Assembly (NCBI RefSeq): GCF_008704935.1
Contig: NZ_CP023692.1
Span: 4,206,001-4,270,000, forward strand
Length of the DNA stretch: 64,000 nt
Direction of reading: 5' to 3'
Source: Streptomyces vinaceus
GTDB lineage: Bacteria; Actinomycetota; Actinomycetes; Streptomycetales; Streptomycetaceae
A program made the translations under genes and the position numbers. The notes under the pieces were generated by a model. That model worked only from the letters and a program-made list of their open reading frames with translations, had not been told where the DNA came from and searched no databases. This document shows, piece after piece, positions 1-9,065 of the stretch (positions are counted from its first letter, which is position 1; each line of letters starts with the position of its first letter).

Positions 1-84
1 CTCAAGGTCATCCCCTCGGACCGTCTTCCCCGAGCGGCCCGCCTCCCTGTTGAAAGGATCTCCATCGGCAGGGGCGGCCAATCC

Positions 85-1068
85 TTGAGCAAGGTCACTC
101 GAAAGAGCGGTGTTGAAGGCGAGAACCCCGTTTTCGAATACGGGTTCGATAGTCTGGCCGCGAGCGAAGGGGGTGCATCTGCCGTGGTACAGCGCATCGA
201 TGTGACAGGGGCAGACGGTGTGCGCCTGGCCGCCTGGGAGTTCCGGGAATCACCCACGAGTGCGCCCCCGGATCCGGACGTGCCCCGGGTGCTGTTACTC
301 CACGGTCTGATGGGCCGCGCCTTCCACTGGGCGGGCACCGCCCGCTGGCTCTCCGAGCACCGCCGCGTCATCGCCCTCGACCAGCGCGGTCACGGCCAGA
401 GCGAGCGCCCCGCCGCCGGCCCGGGCGCCTCGACCCCCCTGGGACGCGACGCGTTCGTGGCCGATGCAGAGGCCGTCATCGAGCAGCTCGGCCTGGCCCC
501 CGTGACCCTGGTCGGCCACTCCATGGGCGCCCTCACCGGCTGGCAGCTCGCCGCCCGCCGCCCCGACCTGGTCGAGGCCCTGGTCATCTGCGACATGCGC
601 GCCTCCGCCCTCGGCGAGGCCTCCCAGCAGGAATGGGAGGAATGGTTCCGCCGCTGGCCCCTCCCCTTCCCCACCCAGGACGCCGCCCGCCGCTGGTTCG
701 GCGAGGACGATCCCCGGGTGGAGCGCCCCGATCCCGGCCGCGGCGCCTTCTTCGCCGAGGTGATGCACCAGGCCACGGACGGCTGGCGCCCCCTGTTCTC
801 CCGCCGCCAGATGCTGACCGCCCGCGAGACCTGGGTCCACGACGCGCACTGGGAGGAGCTGGCCCAGGTCCGCTGCCCGACCCTGGTCGTCCGCGGCCTC
901 GACGGTGAACTGGGCCGCGCGGAAGCCCAGGAGATGGTCCGCGTCCTGCCGGCCGGCCAGTACGCCGAGATCCCCGACGCCGGCCACTACCTCCACTACG
1001 ACCAGCCGGCGGCCTGGCGCGCCGCCCTCGAACCCTTCCTGGACCGGATCGCGAGCGCCGCCCGCTGA
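85..1068 (+). CDS. alpha/beta hydrolase with a TTA codon
   Basis: Alpha/beta hydrolase-fold enzyme, substrate unknown, probably cytosolic. The N-terminal HG motif (LLHGLMG, about residue 71) supplies the oxyanion region, GHSMGA holds the nucleophile Ser at about 145, and the final His is in DAGHYLHYD near the end. The TTG at 85 gives 327 residues. The first ~33 codons have unusually low GC at third positions, so a GTG at 184 (after AAGGGGG) is a serious alternative start. An in-frame TTA codon at 295-297 would make translation depend on the bldA tRNA. A strong hairpin (1071-1117) ends the gene against the convergent ABC operon. The family is sure; the reaction is not. Confidence 0.85.
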   Translation: MSKVTRKSGVEGENPVFEYGFDSLAASEGGASAVVQRIDVTGADGVRLAAWEFRESPTSAPPDPDVPRVLLLHGLMGRAFHWAGTARWLSEHRRVIALDQRGHGQSERPAAGPGASTPLGRDAFVADAEAVIEQLGLAPVTLVGHSMGALTGWQLAARRPDLVEALVICDMRASALGEASQQEWEEWFRRWPLPFPTQDAARRWFGEDDPRVERPDPGRGAFFAEVMHQATDGWRPLFSRRQMLTARETWVHDAHWEELAQVRCPTLVVRGLDGELGRAEAQEMVRVLPAGQYAEIPDAGHYLHYDQPAAWRAALEPFLDRIASAAR

Positions 1069-1070
1069 AG

Positions 1071-1117
1071 ACGCGGGAGGGGGTGACGGGCGCGCAGCCC
1101 GTCACCCCCTCCCGCGT
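1071..1117. terminator. bidirectional terminator hairpin
   Basis: A perfect 21-bp stem (1071-1091 pairing with 1097-1117) with a 5-base loop lies between the convergent hydrolase and ABC permease genes. It would serve both strands. Confidence 0.8.
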
Positions 1118-1126
1118 ACCGGCCGC

Positions 1127-2791
1127 TCAGCCCTTGCTGACCGCCAGGAGGATCTCCGGCAGGGTCCTGGCCACCATCGGGGCCGCCAGGCGCAGTCCCG
1201 CCCAGGCCGCGAAGGTGCCCCAGGCCGCGCCCAGCGGGAGCACGATCCAGGTCAGCGCCTGCTGGTCCGTCACGTTGAGGAAGACCGTCAGTGCGATCAC
1301 CGGCGAGCAGATCAGCGCCGACACCAGCATGCCGCCGAAGATGCCCGCCCACGCGAGCCCGCCCTGGCCCGGCGCCACGTTCTTGAACGCGCCGTCCGAC
1401 GGGATCGAGTACGGGAACCGGGCCGAGGCCAGCGCGCCCGTGCACAGCATCGAGCCGAGCAGCGCCAGGCTCACCCCGAGCCCCGCCGGGAGCGCGGCCC
1501 AGTCCTCCAGGAGCGCCGCCGTGACCGCCGTCAGCACGACCGTGTACGGGACGGTCACCAGGGCCAGGGCGTACGCGCGGGCGCGCAGCTCCTCGAACGC
1601 CTCCCGCGGGGTCGAGATGGTCTGCGCGACCATCCAGAACGCCGAGGTGTCCTGCCCGAACTGGTTGTACATCTGCATGCCCAGCATGCCCGCGCCGAAG
1701 CAGGCCAGGTACATCGAGCCCGTGCCCTGCAGGGCGTTGAAGACCGGGACGATCGCACCGACCGCCAGCGCCGTCACCCACGCCGACTTCGTCTTCGGGT
1801 CGCGCACCACGTAGCGCAGCGAGCGCTGCATGACCGCGCCCGTCCGGCCGGCCGGCAGGAACGCCCACGCACCGGCGCCGCCCGCGGACTCCCGCTTCCC
1901 CGACGGCTTCGCCGCCGCGATCGTCGACCCGTCCGGGGTGACCATCAGCGCGGTCAGGCTCCGCTCCCAGAACCGCAGCAGCAGGACCAGTGCGAGGACG
2001 GTCACCGCCAGCTGGCCCGCCGCCACCCCGTACGAGCCCTTGCTCGCCGAGTCCACCATGCCGACGGCCGTCGCGGGCGGCAGCCACCGCACCACGGCCT
2101 CGGCCGGCTCCAGCTGCGCGAGCCCGCCCGAATCGAAAAGGCGCTGGCTCGCGAAGTTCGCCACCTGCGCGCCTATCGCGATCAGCAGACCGCTGAGCAG
2201 CGCCAGGTCGCGCCCCTTGCGGCTGGTCAGCAGCCGCACGTTGGCCGTGGCCACCGAGCGGGCCAGTGCGACGCAGCCCAGCACCAGCAGCGGCACGGCC
2301 ACCACGGCCGCCACGATGCCCGCCGCGCCCCGCGCGACGGCCACCACCGAGCCCACCGCCAGGCAGACCGTGAACAGCGGGCCGATGCCGACCAGCGAGG
2401 AGGCCAGCAGGGCCCGTACGAGGGGCCGCGGCCGCAGCGGCAGCATGACGAGCCTGCTCGGGTCGAGCGTCTCGTCCCCGCTCGGGAAGAACAGCGGCAT
2501 GAAGGTCCAGCCCAGCGCCAGGATCGCGGCGAGCAGTACGACGACGGTGCCCGCGTGCGCGTTCCCGTGCAGTACGGCCAGGCCGGTCATCGCGAGGCAG
2601 GCCACCGCCAGCGACAGGGCCAGCGAGGTGAAGTACGCGGCCTTGCGCTTCGAGGAGCCCTTGAGCCCGTTGCGGAGCAGCGAGAGCTTGAGGCGGACGA
2701 AGACCGAGGTCAGGTTCACCGCGGGAGCGGCGGCCGGGGCCGCGGCCGAGGTGCGCCCGGCCGCCGGGGCGGGGGCGGATGCGGCGCTCAT
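1127..2791 (-). CDS. ABC transporter permease, ABC-2 type exporter
   Basis: Integral membrane protein of 554 residues with about twelve hydrophobic segments, starting after an Ala/Pro-rich cytosolic N-terminus of ~40 residues. There is no solute-binding domain. It overlaps the ATPase gene by four bases (ATGA at 2788-2791), so the two are translationally coupled and form one ABC transporter, most likely an exporter. The start at 2791 is fixed by that overlap; reading further upstream only opens the shadow of the ATPase gene. The substrate is unknown. Confidence 0.85.
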   Translation of the reverse strand: MSAASAPAPAAGRTSAAAPAAAPAVNLTSVFVRLKLSLLRNGLKGSSKRKAAYFTSLALSLAVACLAMTGLAVLHGNAHAGTVVVLLAAILALGWTFMPLFFPSGDETLDPSRLVMLPLRPRPLVRALLASSLVGIGPLFTVCLAVGSVVAVARGAAGIVAAVVAVPLLVLGCVALARSVATANVRLLTSRKGRDLALLSGLLIAIGAQVANFASQRLFDSGGLAQLEPAEAVVRWLPPATAVGMVDSASKGSYGVAAGQLAVTVLALVLLLRFWERSLTALMVTPDGSTIAAAKPSGKRESAGGAGAWAFLPAGRTGAVMQRSLRYVVRDPKTKSAWVTALAVGAIVPVFNALQGTGSMYLACFGAGMLGMQMYNQFGQDTSAFWMVAQTISTPREAFEELRARAYALALVTVPYTVVLTAVTAALLEDWAALPAGLGVSLALLGSMLCTGALASARFPYSIPSDGAFKNVAPGQGGLAWAGIFGGMLVSALICSPVIALTVFLNVTDQQALTWIVLPLGAAWGTFAAWAGLRLAAPMVARTLPEILLAVSKG

Positions 2792-3630
2792 CGGGCGGCC
2801 TGCCCGCCGAGCCAGTCCAGCGAGTCCCCGGCGTCGCGCCCGCCCGCGCCGACCAGCTCCAGGAATGCGGCCTGCAGCGAGGGTGCGTCGCCCCGTACGT
2901 CGGCCAGCGGGCCCGCGGCGCGGATCCGGCCGGCGGCCATGACGGCGACCCAGTCGCACAGCGACTCGACCAGCTCCATCACGTGGGAGGAGAAGACGAC
3001 GGTGGCGCCGGACGCCGTGTACCGCTCCAGCACCCCGCGGATGGTCTGCGCCGACACCGGGTCCACGCCCTCGAACGGCTCGTCCAGGAAGAGGACTTCG
3101 GGGTTGTGCAGCAGGGCGGCGGCCAGGCCGATCTTCTTCCGCATGCCCGTCGAGTAGTCCACGACCAGCTTGTGCTGCGAGCCCGCGAGGTCGAGCACGT
3201 CCAGCAGCTGCGTGGCCCGCTTGTCGGTCTCGTCGCCCGGCAGCCCGCGCAGCCGGCCCATGTAGCCGAGCAGTTCGCGCCCCGAGAGGCGCTCGAACAG
3301 CCGCAGGCCCTCCGGCAGCACGCCGATCCGCGACTTCACCTCGACCGGGTCGCTCCACACGTCGTGTCCGGCGACGAAGACCCGCCCCATGTCCGGGCGC
3401 AGCAGCCCGGTCACCATCGACAGCGTCGTCGTCTTGCCCGCGCCGTTCGGCCCGACCAGGCCGATGAACTGCCCCGCGGGCAGCTCCAGATCGATCCCCG
3501 CGACCGCGACCTGCTCGCCGAAGCGCTTCCACAGGCCCTCGACCCGTACCGCCGCCCGTCCGGCGGACGGCGCGGATCGCGCGCCGTCCCGTCCGTCCGT
3601 CCCGCCCGTCGCAACTGCCTGGTCCGGCAT
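2788..3630 (-). CDS. ABC transporter ATP-binding protein
   Basis: Cytosolic ATPase subunit of 280 residues paired with the permease at 1127-2791. Visible motifs, in order: Walker A GPNGAGKTTT (about residue 60), the signature region YSTGMRKK (~165), Walker B VLFLDEP with the catalytic Glu (~185) and the switch His in SSHVMELVE. A C-terminal tail of ~40 residues follows the core. This arrangement is typical of drug/antibiotic or polymer exporters of the ABC-2 class. It is the first gene of a two-gene operon reading left; the 140 bases upstream separate it from the prim-pol-like gene. Confidence 0.9.
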   Translation of the reverse strand: MPDQAVATGGTDGRDGARSAPSAGRAAVRVEGLWKRFGEQVAVAGIDLELPAGQFIGLVGPNGAGKTTTLSMVTGLLRPDMGRVFVAGHDVWSDPVEVKSRIGVLPEGLRLFERLSGRELLGYMGRLRGLPGDETDKRATQLLDVLDLAGSQHKLVVDYSTGMRKKIGLAAALLHNPEVLFLDEPFEGVDPVSAQTIRGVLERYTASGATVVFSSHVMELVESLCDWVAVMAAGRIRAAGPLADVRGDAPSLQAAFLELVGAGGRDAGDSLDWLGGQAAR

Positions 3631-3770
3631 GTGCGCCTGCCTCTCGTCCTGATCCCCGTGGTCTTGCCCTTCTCACGATAGGAGGGCGGGGAGGGGCTGG
3701 GCAGTTACTTATGTTATGAGTTCCCGGGCACGAACATCCCGGTCCTGACCTGCGATCTCGGCGGTTCGGC

Positions 3771-4457
3771 TCAGGCGCCCCGCCGGTCCCGGTCCGCCGC
3801 AGCCTCGCGTCCGCACGCGTACGCCAGCGCCGCGATCAGCTCCTCGGTGTCCGGCAGCCACCGGTTGGCCGGGGTGGGCCGCCGCGCCCACTGGACCGCG
3901 CCGCGGCCGCCGAAGCGGGTGGGCGGGGCGGCCACGTACTCGCCCTCGCCCCGCGCGGTCAGGTCGATCGAGGCGGGCGACCAGCCCAGCTTGCGCACCA
4001 GGTCCGGCACCTTCGCCCCGGCGCCCGGCAGGACGAAGAACAGCATGCGGTGGTCGGGCGTCAGGGCGACCGGGCCGAGGGTGCGCTCCATCCGCTCCAG
4101 GCGCGCCAGCGCCAGGAACCCGGCCGAGTCAGGCACGTCCAGCGCGTCGAAGGTCCGCCCCGTCGGCAGCAGGATCGAGGCCTCGGGCCGCTTCGCCCAG
4201 ATCCGCCGCACCTGGACGGCGCTGCCCGTGGCCAGAGCCGCCCAGTCCTTCACCGTGGGGTGGGCGCCGGGCGCCGGGCAGTCCTGCGCCCCGCAGGAGC
4301 ACACCTCCCGCCCGTCCGCGGACTCCAGCCAGGTGCCGGCGAAGACGTCCCAGTGCCGTTCTTCCGCGTACCGCACGGCATGGTCCAGCAGCTGCTCGCC
4401 GCGCTGCTTGGGGATGGGTGCGGTCTCCGTGACTCCGATGGTCTCTTCCACGCCCAT
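3771..4457 (-). CDS. bifunctional DNA primase/polymerase N-terminal (prim-pol-like) protein
   Basis: A 228-residue stand-alone protein resembling the prim-pol N-terminal domain that Streptomyces carry without helicase. Visible: a CSCG-x-x-DCPAPGAHPTVKDW zinc-type segment (Cys at about residues 50-58), the FDALDVP strand where prim-pol enzymes keep their metal-binding acidic residues, and a C-terminal YVAAPPTRFGG segment. Acidic residues are sparse, so catalytic activity is doubtful. The start at 4457 is chosen because GGGAG sits 5 bases upstream; an earlier ATG at 4475 lacks this. It is divergent from the regulator at 4672. Confidence 0.75.
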   Translation of the reverse strand: MGVEETIGVTETAPIPKQRGEQLLDHAVRYAEERHWDVFAGTWLESADGREVCSCGAQDCPAPGAHPTVKDWAALATGSAVQVRRIWAKRPEASILLPTGRTFDALDVPDSAGFLALARLERMERTLGPVALTPDHRMLFFVLPGAGAKVPDLVRKLGWSPASIDLTARGEGEYVAAPPTRFGGRGAVQWARRPTPANRWLPDTEELIAALAYACGREAAADRDRRGA

Positions 4458-4630
4458 CACAACTCCCGGGGTCACTCGGGGTTACGGGCGTAAACCGGCC
4501 GGTGGCCGGAGCATCGATCCTGCATACGGGGCGCACTGGAGCACGTGTGGGGGCGCGTAGGAGGTCGGGGCGCCGGAGTTGGGTAGCGACACGACGCAGA
4601 GCGGATGATTCTCCGCAACTCAGGCGGGAA

Positions 4631-4650
4631 GTGATCATTCCAACGATCAC
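4631..4650. promoter_or_regulatory. inverted repeat GTGATC-N8-GATCAC upstream of the regulator
   Basis: Perfect 6-bp arms separated by 8 bases, ending 21 bases before the start of the HTH/TPR regulator at 4672. Position and symmetry suggest an operator, possibly autoregulatory. This is inferred from layout only. Confidence 0.4.
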
Positions 4651-4671
4651 CCGCGGCTACTGGGGGTTTTC

Positions 4672-6051
4672 ATGGCAGCCAGGCCTCTCGTCGCGCGCCA
4701 GCCGAATGAACGGCTTCAGGCGCTCATCCAGGAAGCCGGGTGCTCGAACGCCGGGCTCGCCCGGCGCGTCAACATGTGCGGGGCCGAACACGGCCTCGAT
4801 CTCCGCTACGACAAGACGTCGGTGGCCCGGTGGCTGCGCGGTCAGCAGCCGCGCGGCCGGGCGCCGGGCATCATCGCCGAGGCGCTGGGGCGCAAACTCG
4901 GCCGGACCGTCACCATCGACGAGATCGGCATGGCCAACGGCAAGAACCTCGCCTCCGGCATCGGCCTGCAGTTCTCCCCGACCGTCGTCGGCGCCATCGA
5001 GCAGGTCAGCGAGTTGTGGCGGAGCGACGTCGGCCGCCGCGACTTCCTTTCGGGCTCCAGCGTGGCCGCTTCGGCGCTGGTCGAGCCGAGCCGCGACTGG
5101 CTGATCACCGGCGCCGACGCGCAGGTGGCGCGCAGCGGCGGCTCGCGCGTCGGGATGCCGGACGTGGAGGCGGTACGGGCGACCACCGACGCCCTCAAGG
5201 AACTCGACCACCGCTTCGGCAGCGGGCACGTGCGGCCCGTCGTCGTGCACTACCTCAACTCCGTGGTCTCAGGGCTGATCGGGGGCTCCTACCGGGAGCC
5301 GGTCGGGCGAGCGCTGTTCGCGGCGGTGGCCAGACTGACCGAGCTGGCCGGGTACATGGCGGTGGACACCGGCCAGCCGGGTCTGGCTCAGCGCTACTAC
5401 ATCCAGGCGCTGCGGCTGGCGCAGGCGGCCGGGGACCGGGCGTACGGGGGCTACGTGCTCGCGGCGTCGATGAGCCACCTCGCGGCGGAGCTGGGCAACC
5501 CGCGGGAGATCGCGCAGCTGGCGCGGGCCGCGCAGGAGGGGACCCGCGGGCAGGTCACGCCGCGGGTGGAGGCGATGTTCTACGCCGCCGAGGCGCGCGG
5601 GCACGCGCTGCTGGGCGACGCCCGGGCCACGGCGGTGCTGTCCTCGCGGGCGGTGACGGCGCTGGAGCGGGCGGAGCCGGAGTCGGGCGACGACCCGGTG
5701 TGGATCCGGCACTTCGACGCGGCGTACCTCGCGGACGAGCTGGCGCACTGCCACCGGGACCTGGGCCAGGCGGACGCGGCGGCCCGGCAGGCGCAGGAGG
5801 CGCTGCGGGGGCTCCCGGCGGGGAAGGAGCGGCGCCGGTCGATCGGGCTGCTGCTGCTGGCGGCGGCGCAGGTGCAGCAGCGCGAGGTGGAGCAGGCGTG
5901 CCAGACGGCCGCGAAGGCGGCCGAGCTGCTGTCGGGGCTCCGCTCGAACCGGGGTGCGGAGTACCTGGACGACTTCCGGACCCGCCTCGCCCCGTACCGC
6001 GAGGAGCCGGCGGCCCGCGAATTCACCGCGCGGCTGGAGGTGGTGGCGTAG
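4672..6051 (+). CDS. transcriptional regulator with N-terminal HTH-like and C-terminal TPR-like regions
   Basis: A 459-residue Streptomyces regulator. Residues ~8-90 look like a degenerate XRE-type DNA-binding domain (NERLQALIQEAGCSNAGLARRVN ... SVARWLRG). A middle segment follows (~120-200). From ~200 to the end are Ala/Leu-rich helical repeats resembling TPRs (RYYIQALRLAQAAGD, DAAARQAQEALRGL). This organisation is found in developmental/antibiotic repressors such as NsdA and related proteins, but I cannot assign an orthologue. It is divergent from the prim-pol-like gene; an inverted repeat at 4631-4650 sits just upstream. Confidence 0.75.
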   Translation: MAARPLVARQPNERLQALIQEAGCSNAGLARRVNMCGAEHGLDLRYDKTSVARWLRGQQPRGRAPGIIAEALGRKLGRTVTIDEIGMANGKNLASGIGLQFSPTVVGAIEQVSELWRSDVGRRDFLSGSSVAASALVEPSRDWLITGADAQVARSGGSRVGMPDVEAVRATTDALKELDHRFGSGHVRPVVVHYLNSVVSGLIGGSYREPVGRALFAAVARLTELAGYMAVDTGQPGLAQRYYIQALRLAQAAGDRAYGGYVLAASMSHLAAELGNPREIAQLARAAQEGTRGQVTPRVEAMFYAAEARGHALLGDARATAVLSSRAVTALERAEPESGDDPVWIRHFDAAYLADELAHCHRDLGQADAAARQAQEALRGLPAGKERRRSIGLLLLAAAQVQQREVEQACQTAAKAAELLSGLRSNRGAEYLDDFRTRLAPYREEPAAREFTARLEVVA

Positions 6052-6157
6052 GGGGGGTGTCTCGCCGATCGGTCCGGGGGGCCTCCGGCGGCGGGGGGTG
6101 ACCGGGTAGCGTGAGCCGACGATTCGGAATACCGGAGTGGTCGGCGAAGGAGTCCCG

Positions 6158-7633
6158 GTGACGGAGAGCGGACAGGGCGGCAGCCCGCAGGCGGGCACGC
6201 CGTGGGGCCCCGACCCGGCGTACCCGCAGCCCGGCTACGGATACCCGCCACCGGCGCAGCCCGAGCCGGGCCGGCCGGCGTACGGCTACCCGCCGGCCGC
6301 GGGCCAGGCCCCGGCGGGCCCGCCGCAGCCGGAGGGCCAGCCGCAGCCGGGCCCGCCCGCCCACGCCCAGCCGCCCGCGCCGGGGCAGGCGCCGCCCGGG
6401 CACGTGGTGGGGCCCGGGTACGAGGGGCCGGGGGCGCCGCACGGGTACGGCTACCCGCCGCTGCCCGAGGCGGTCACCCAGTACATCCCGCCGGTCCCGG
6501 CCGGTGACGAGGGCGCGGCCCCCTACCCGCCGGTCCCGGGCGCGCCCGCGCACGACGAGGGCGCCACCCAGTACATCCCGCCGGTCCCGGCCGGTGACGA
6601 GGGCGCGACCCAGTACATCCCGCCGGTGCCCCCCGGCGCCGCGCACGAGGAAGCGGCCACCCAGTACATCCCGCCCGTACCGGGCGGTGCCGGGCCCGGC
6701 GAGGCCGCCACGCAGTACATCCCGCCCGTCACCGACGGGTTCGACGCGCTGTTCCGCGAGGAGGGACAGGGCGCCGGGCACACGCGGCAGTTGCCGCCCG
6801 TGCAGGAGCCGGTGCTGCGGCAGCCGCCGCCGCGGGGGTACCCGCCGCGCGGGCAGCGGCCCGGACCGGCTCAGCCCCAGCCGTTCCCCCAGCCTCCGCA
6901 GGCCCAGCAGCCCCAGCCGTTCCAGCAGCACCCGCAGGCCCAGCAGCACCCCCAGCAGCAACCGCAGTACGCCCCGCCCCCGCCCCCGCCGGAGGCCGGC
7001 CGCCGCGTGCCGGCCTGGGTGATCGCCGCCGTCGTCATCGGCCTGGCCGTCGTCGGGCTCGGTGTCGGGGCGCTGCTCAGCGACGGCAAGAAGCAGAACA
7101 ACGACCCCGCGGCGGCGGACGCGACCCCCAGCGCCGGAAGCTCGGCCGCGGCGGGCGCCGAGGCGCCCGTGGACCCGGCCCGCTCCCAGGCCGTCCAGCT
7201 GGACAAGCTCCTCGCGGACAGCAACGACAGCCGTGCCGCCGTGATCCGCTCCGTCGACGACATCAAGGGCTGCCGCAACCTCGGCCAGGCGGCCACCGAC
7301 CTGCGCGACGCCGCCCGCCAGCGCGAGGAGCTCGTCACCCGGCTCCAGGACCTGAAGATGGACCAGCTCCCCGACAACGCGAAGCTGGCCGCCGCGCTCA
7401 CCAAGGCCTGGCAGTCCTCCGCGGCCGCCGACAACAGCTACGCGGCGTGGGCGGACGACACCGCCGCCGACAAGAAGGGCTGCAAGGACGGGCAGGCCAA
7501 GGGCACCGGCAACGCCAACGAGGGCAACAAGGCGAGCGGCGAGGCGACCAAGGCGAAGGAGTCGGCCGCGACCATGTGGAACGCGATCGCGGCCAAGTAC
7601 GCCCTCACCAAGCGGGACAAGTCCCAGCTCTGA
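6158..7633 (+). CDS. proline-rich single-pass membrane protein with YIPPV repeats
   Basis: A 491-residue protein. The first ~290 residues are Pro/Gly/Gln-rich, with five repeats of the type ATQYIPPVPxGDEG (DNA 6475-6730) followed by a QPQPFQQ tract. One transmembrane helix (AWVIAAVVIGLAVVGLGVG) follows, then an exported Ala/Lys-rich helical domain with two Cys (GCRNLG, KGCKDG) that could form a disulfide. The GTG at 6158 is preferred over the GTG at 6137 because GAAGGAG lies 5 bases before it. Conserved in Streptomyces; function unknown. The cytosolic repeats could be phosphorylation or interaction sites; this is speculation. Confidence 0.8.
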   Translation: MTESGQGGSPQAGTPWGPDPAYPQPGYGYPPPAQPEPGRPAYGYPPAAGQAPAGPPQPEGQPQPGPPAHAQPPAPGQAPPGHVVGPGYEGPGAPHGYGYPPLPEAVTQYIPPVPAGDEGAAPYPPVPGAPAHDEGATQYIPPVPAGDEGATQYIPPVPPGAAHEEAATQYIPPVPGGAGPGEAATQYIPPVTDGFDALFREEGQGAGHTRQLPPVQEPVLRQPPPRGYPPRGQRPGPAQPQPFPQPPQAQQPQPFQQHPQAQQHPQQQPQYAPPPPPPEAGRRVPAWVIAAVVIGLAVVGLGVGALLSDGKKQNNDPAAADATPSAGSSAAAGAEAPVDPARSQAVQLDKLLADSNDSRAAVIRSVDDIKGCRNLGQAATDLRDAARQREELVTRLQDLKMDQLPDNAKLAAALTKAWQSSAAADNSYAAWADDTAADKKGCKDGQAKGTGNANEGNKASGEATKAKESAATMWNAIAAKYALTKRDKSQL

Positions 7634-7648
7634 GCGACGGGCGGAGCG

Positions 7649-8926
7649 CTACGCCGCGCGCGGCGCCTGCTCCAGGGTCTCCGTCATGTCCATCGACGCC
7701 TCGCCGCCCTGCTGGGCGACGAGGCGGCCGGCCTGGACGACCTGGAAGTTGACCCGCCCGTTCACCATGCGCGGGAAGCCGGCGACGGCGCGCATGTCCT
7801 TGTAGCGCCAGCTGAGGTCCGGGGTCAGCCCGCCGGTCTTGACGGGCTCCTCCTGGCTCAGCATGCGCGCCACCTTGCGCGCCGTGACGTCCTCGTCGGG
7901 CCCCAGCCGCTTCAAGGTCTCGCTGAGGACCGTGTACGCGATCCAGGTGGTCTGCGTTCCGCTGTCGTCCGGGTCCACCGCGTCGTTGCCGAAGGCGCGC
8001 TCGGAGATCACCTTGCGCATCGGCTCCCACAGCGCATCCGTGGAGACCGGGTACCAGCTGGTGACGTACGCGCCCTCGAAGGGGCTCTCCTTGCCGCCGG
8101 TACGGTCGACCACGGCCTGGCTGACACTGCCGAGGACCGAGGAGATCTGCGGGTTCTTGTGCTTGGAGTCCTCGCGCCGGAACGCGTCGAAGAAGGTCTC
8201 GGTGCGCTCGCCGAGCACGGCCGTCACGCAGCCGCGGTCCTTGCCGCCCGAGGAGTTGGCCAGTGCCTCGCGGGCCTGCGCGATGTAGTCCGCGGAGTCC
8301 TCGGCGGCCCGGATGTCGTTGGCCTCGGGCGCCTTGTTGAGCTTCAGTCCGGCGTTGAGCAGGATCGGCATGGAGTCGCCGGCGAGGGTGTCGGGGCGGA
8401 CGATGGCCACCTGGCTGCAGGCCTTGCCGAGCTGGTGTCCGGCGCCGGCGAGGAGTGCGGGCTGGCCGCCGTTGACCGGGTAGGACAGGGTGCTCTGGAA
8501 CTCCTCGGAGGAGACTCCGTACCCGCCTACGAAGGGGATGCCCTCGGCCTCCAGCGGGGCCATGAAGGCGCGTCCGTGCTGGCTGTACGAGCCGACGACG
8601 GCGACGGCCTTCTCGTCGATGGCCTTGCGGGCGCAGTCGGCGGCGCCGGTCGGGGTGTTCTTCTCGTTGCAGGTCAGGACGCGCAGTTTGTGGCCGTTGA
8701 TACCGCCCTTGGAATTGATCCAGGCCTCGTAGGCCTTGGCCATCCCCGGCATTCCCGGCATATTGGTCGCCTTGGTGTCCTGCGGCGCGAAGGTCATGAC
8801 CGTGATGGTCGACCCGGAGCCCCCCGGGCTCCCGGGGAGCACCCCGCATCCCGCGACGAGACACGCCCCCGTCGCCGTTGCCACCAGGGTGCGGGTCAGG
8901 GAAGCCGTGCGTCGCCATTTGGTCAT
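7649..8926 (-). CDS. solute-binding lipoprotein, branched-chain amino acid type
   Basis: Extracellular lipoprotein of about 425 residues. A positively charged signal (MTKWRRTASL) leads to a lipobox LVAGC, so it is lipid-anchored. The body follows the periplasmic-binding fold of the LivJ/amide-binding class (TVMTFAPQDTKATNMPGM, GVSSEEFQSTLSYP, AFVGSYSQHG-like segments). No permease or ATPase gene is adjacent, so it is an orphan, perhaps a sensor or shared receptor. A GTG at 8932, 5 bases after GGAAG, is an alternative start adding two residues. Convergent with the Pro-rich gene. Confidence 0.85.
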   Translation of the reverse strand: MTKWRRTASLTRTLVATATGACLVAGCGVLPGSPGGSGSTITVMTFAPQDTKATNMPGMPGMAKAYEAWINSKGGINGHKLRVLTCNEKNTPTGAADCARKAIDEKAVAVVGSYSQHGRAFMAPLEAEGIPFVGGYGVSSEEFQSTLSYPVNGGQPALLAGAGHQLGKACSQVAIVRPDTLAGDSMPILLNAGLKLNKAPEANDIRAAEDSADYIAQAREALANSSGGKDRGCVTAVLGERTETFFDAFRREDSKHKNPQISSVLGSVSQAVVDRTGGKESPFEGAYVTSWYPVSTDALWEPMRKVISERAFGNDAVDPDDSGTQTTWIAYTVLSETLKRLGPDEDVTARKVARMLSQEEPVKTGGLTPDLSWRYKDMRAVAGFPRMVNGRVNFQVVQAGRLVAQQGGEASMDMTETLEQAPRAA

Positions 8927-9065
8927 GTCCACGCACGCTTCCGCCCCACGGGTAACTGAAGAGTGAGAAGGGCACAACGCTGGGTGACGTGAAGGTGAAT
9001 TACCGGGGCCGGATTGCGCACAGGTGCTTCAAGATCGCGCAAGCCGTGAACGTAACATCGCAAGC

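Noticed and set aside
905..3157. Long plus-strand open frames over the ABC operon
   Set aside because: Arg/Gly/Pro-rich translation with no family likeness; opposite strand has clear ABC transporter motifs.
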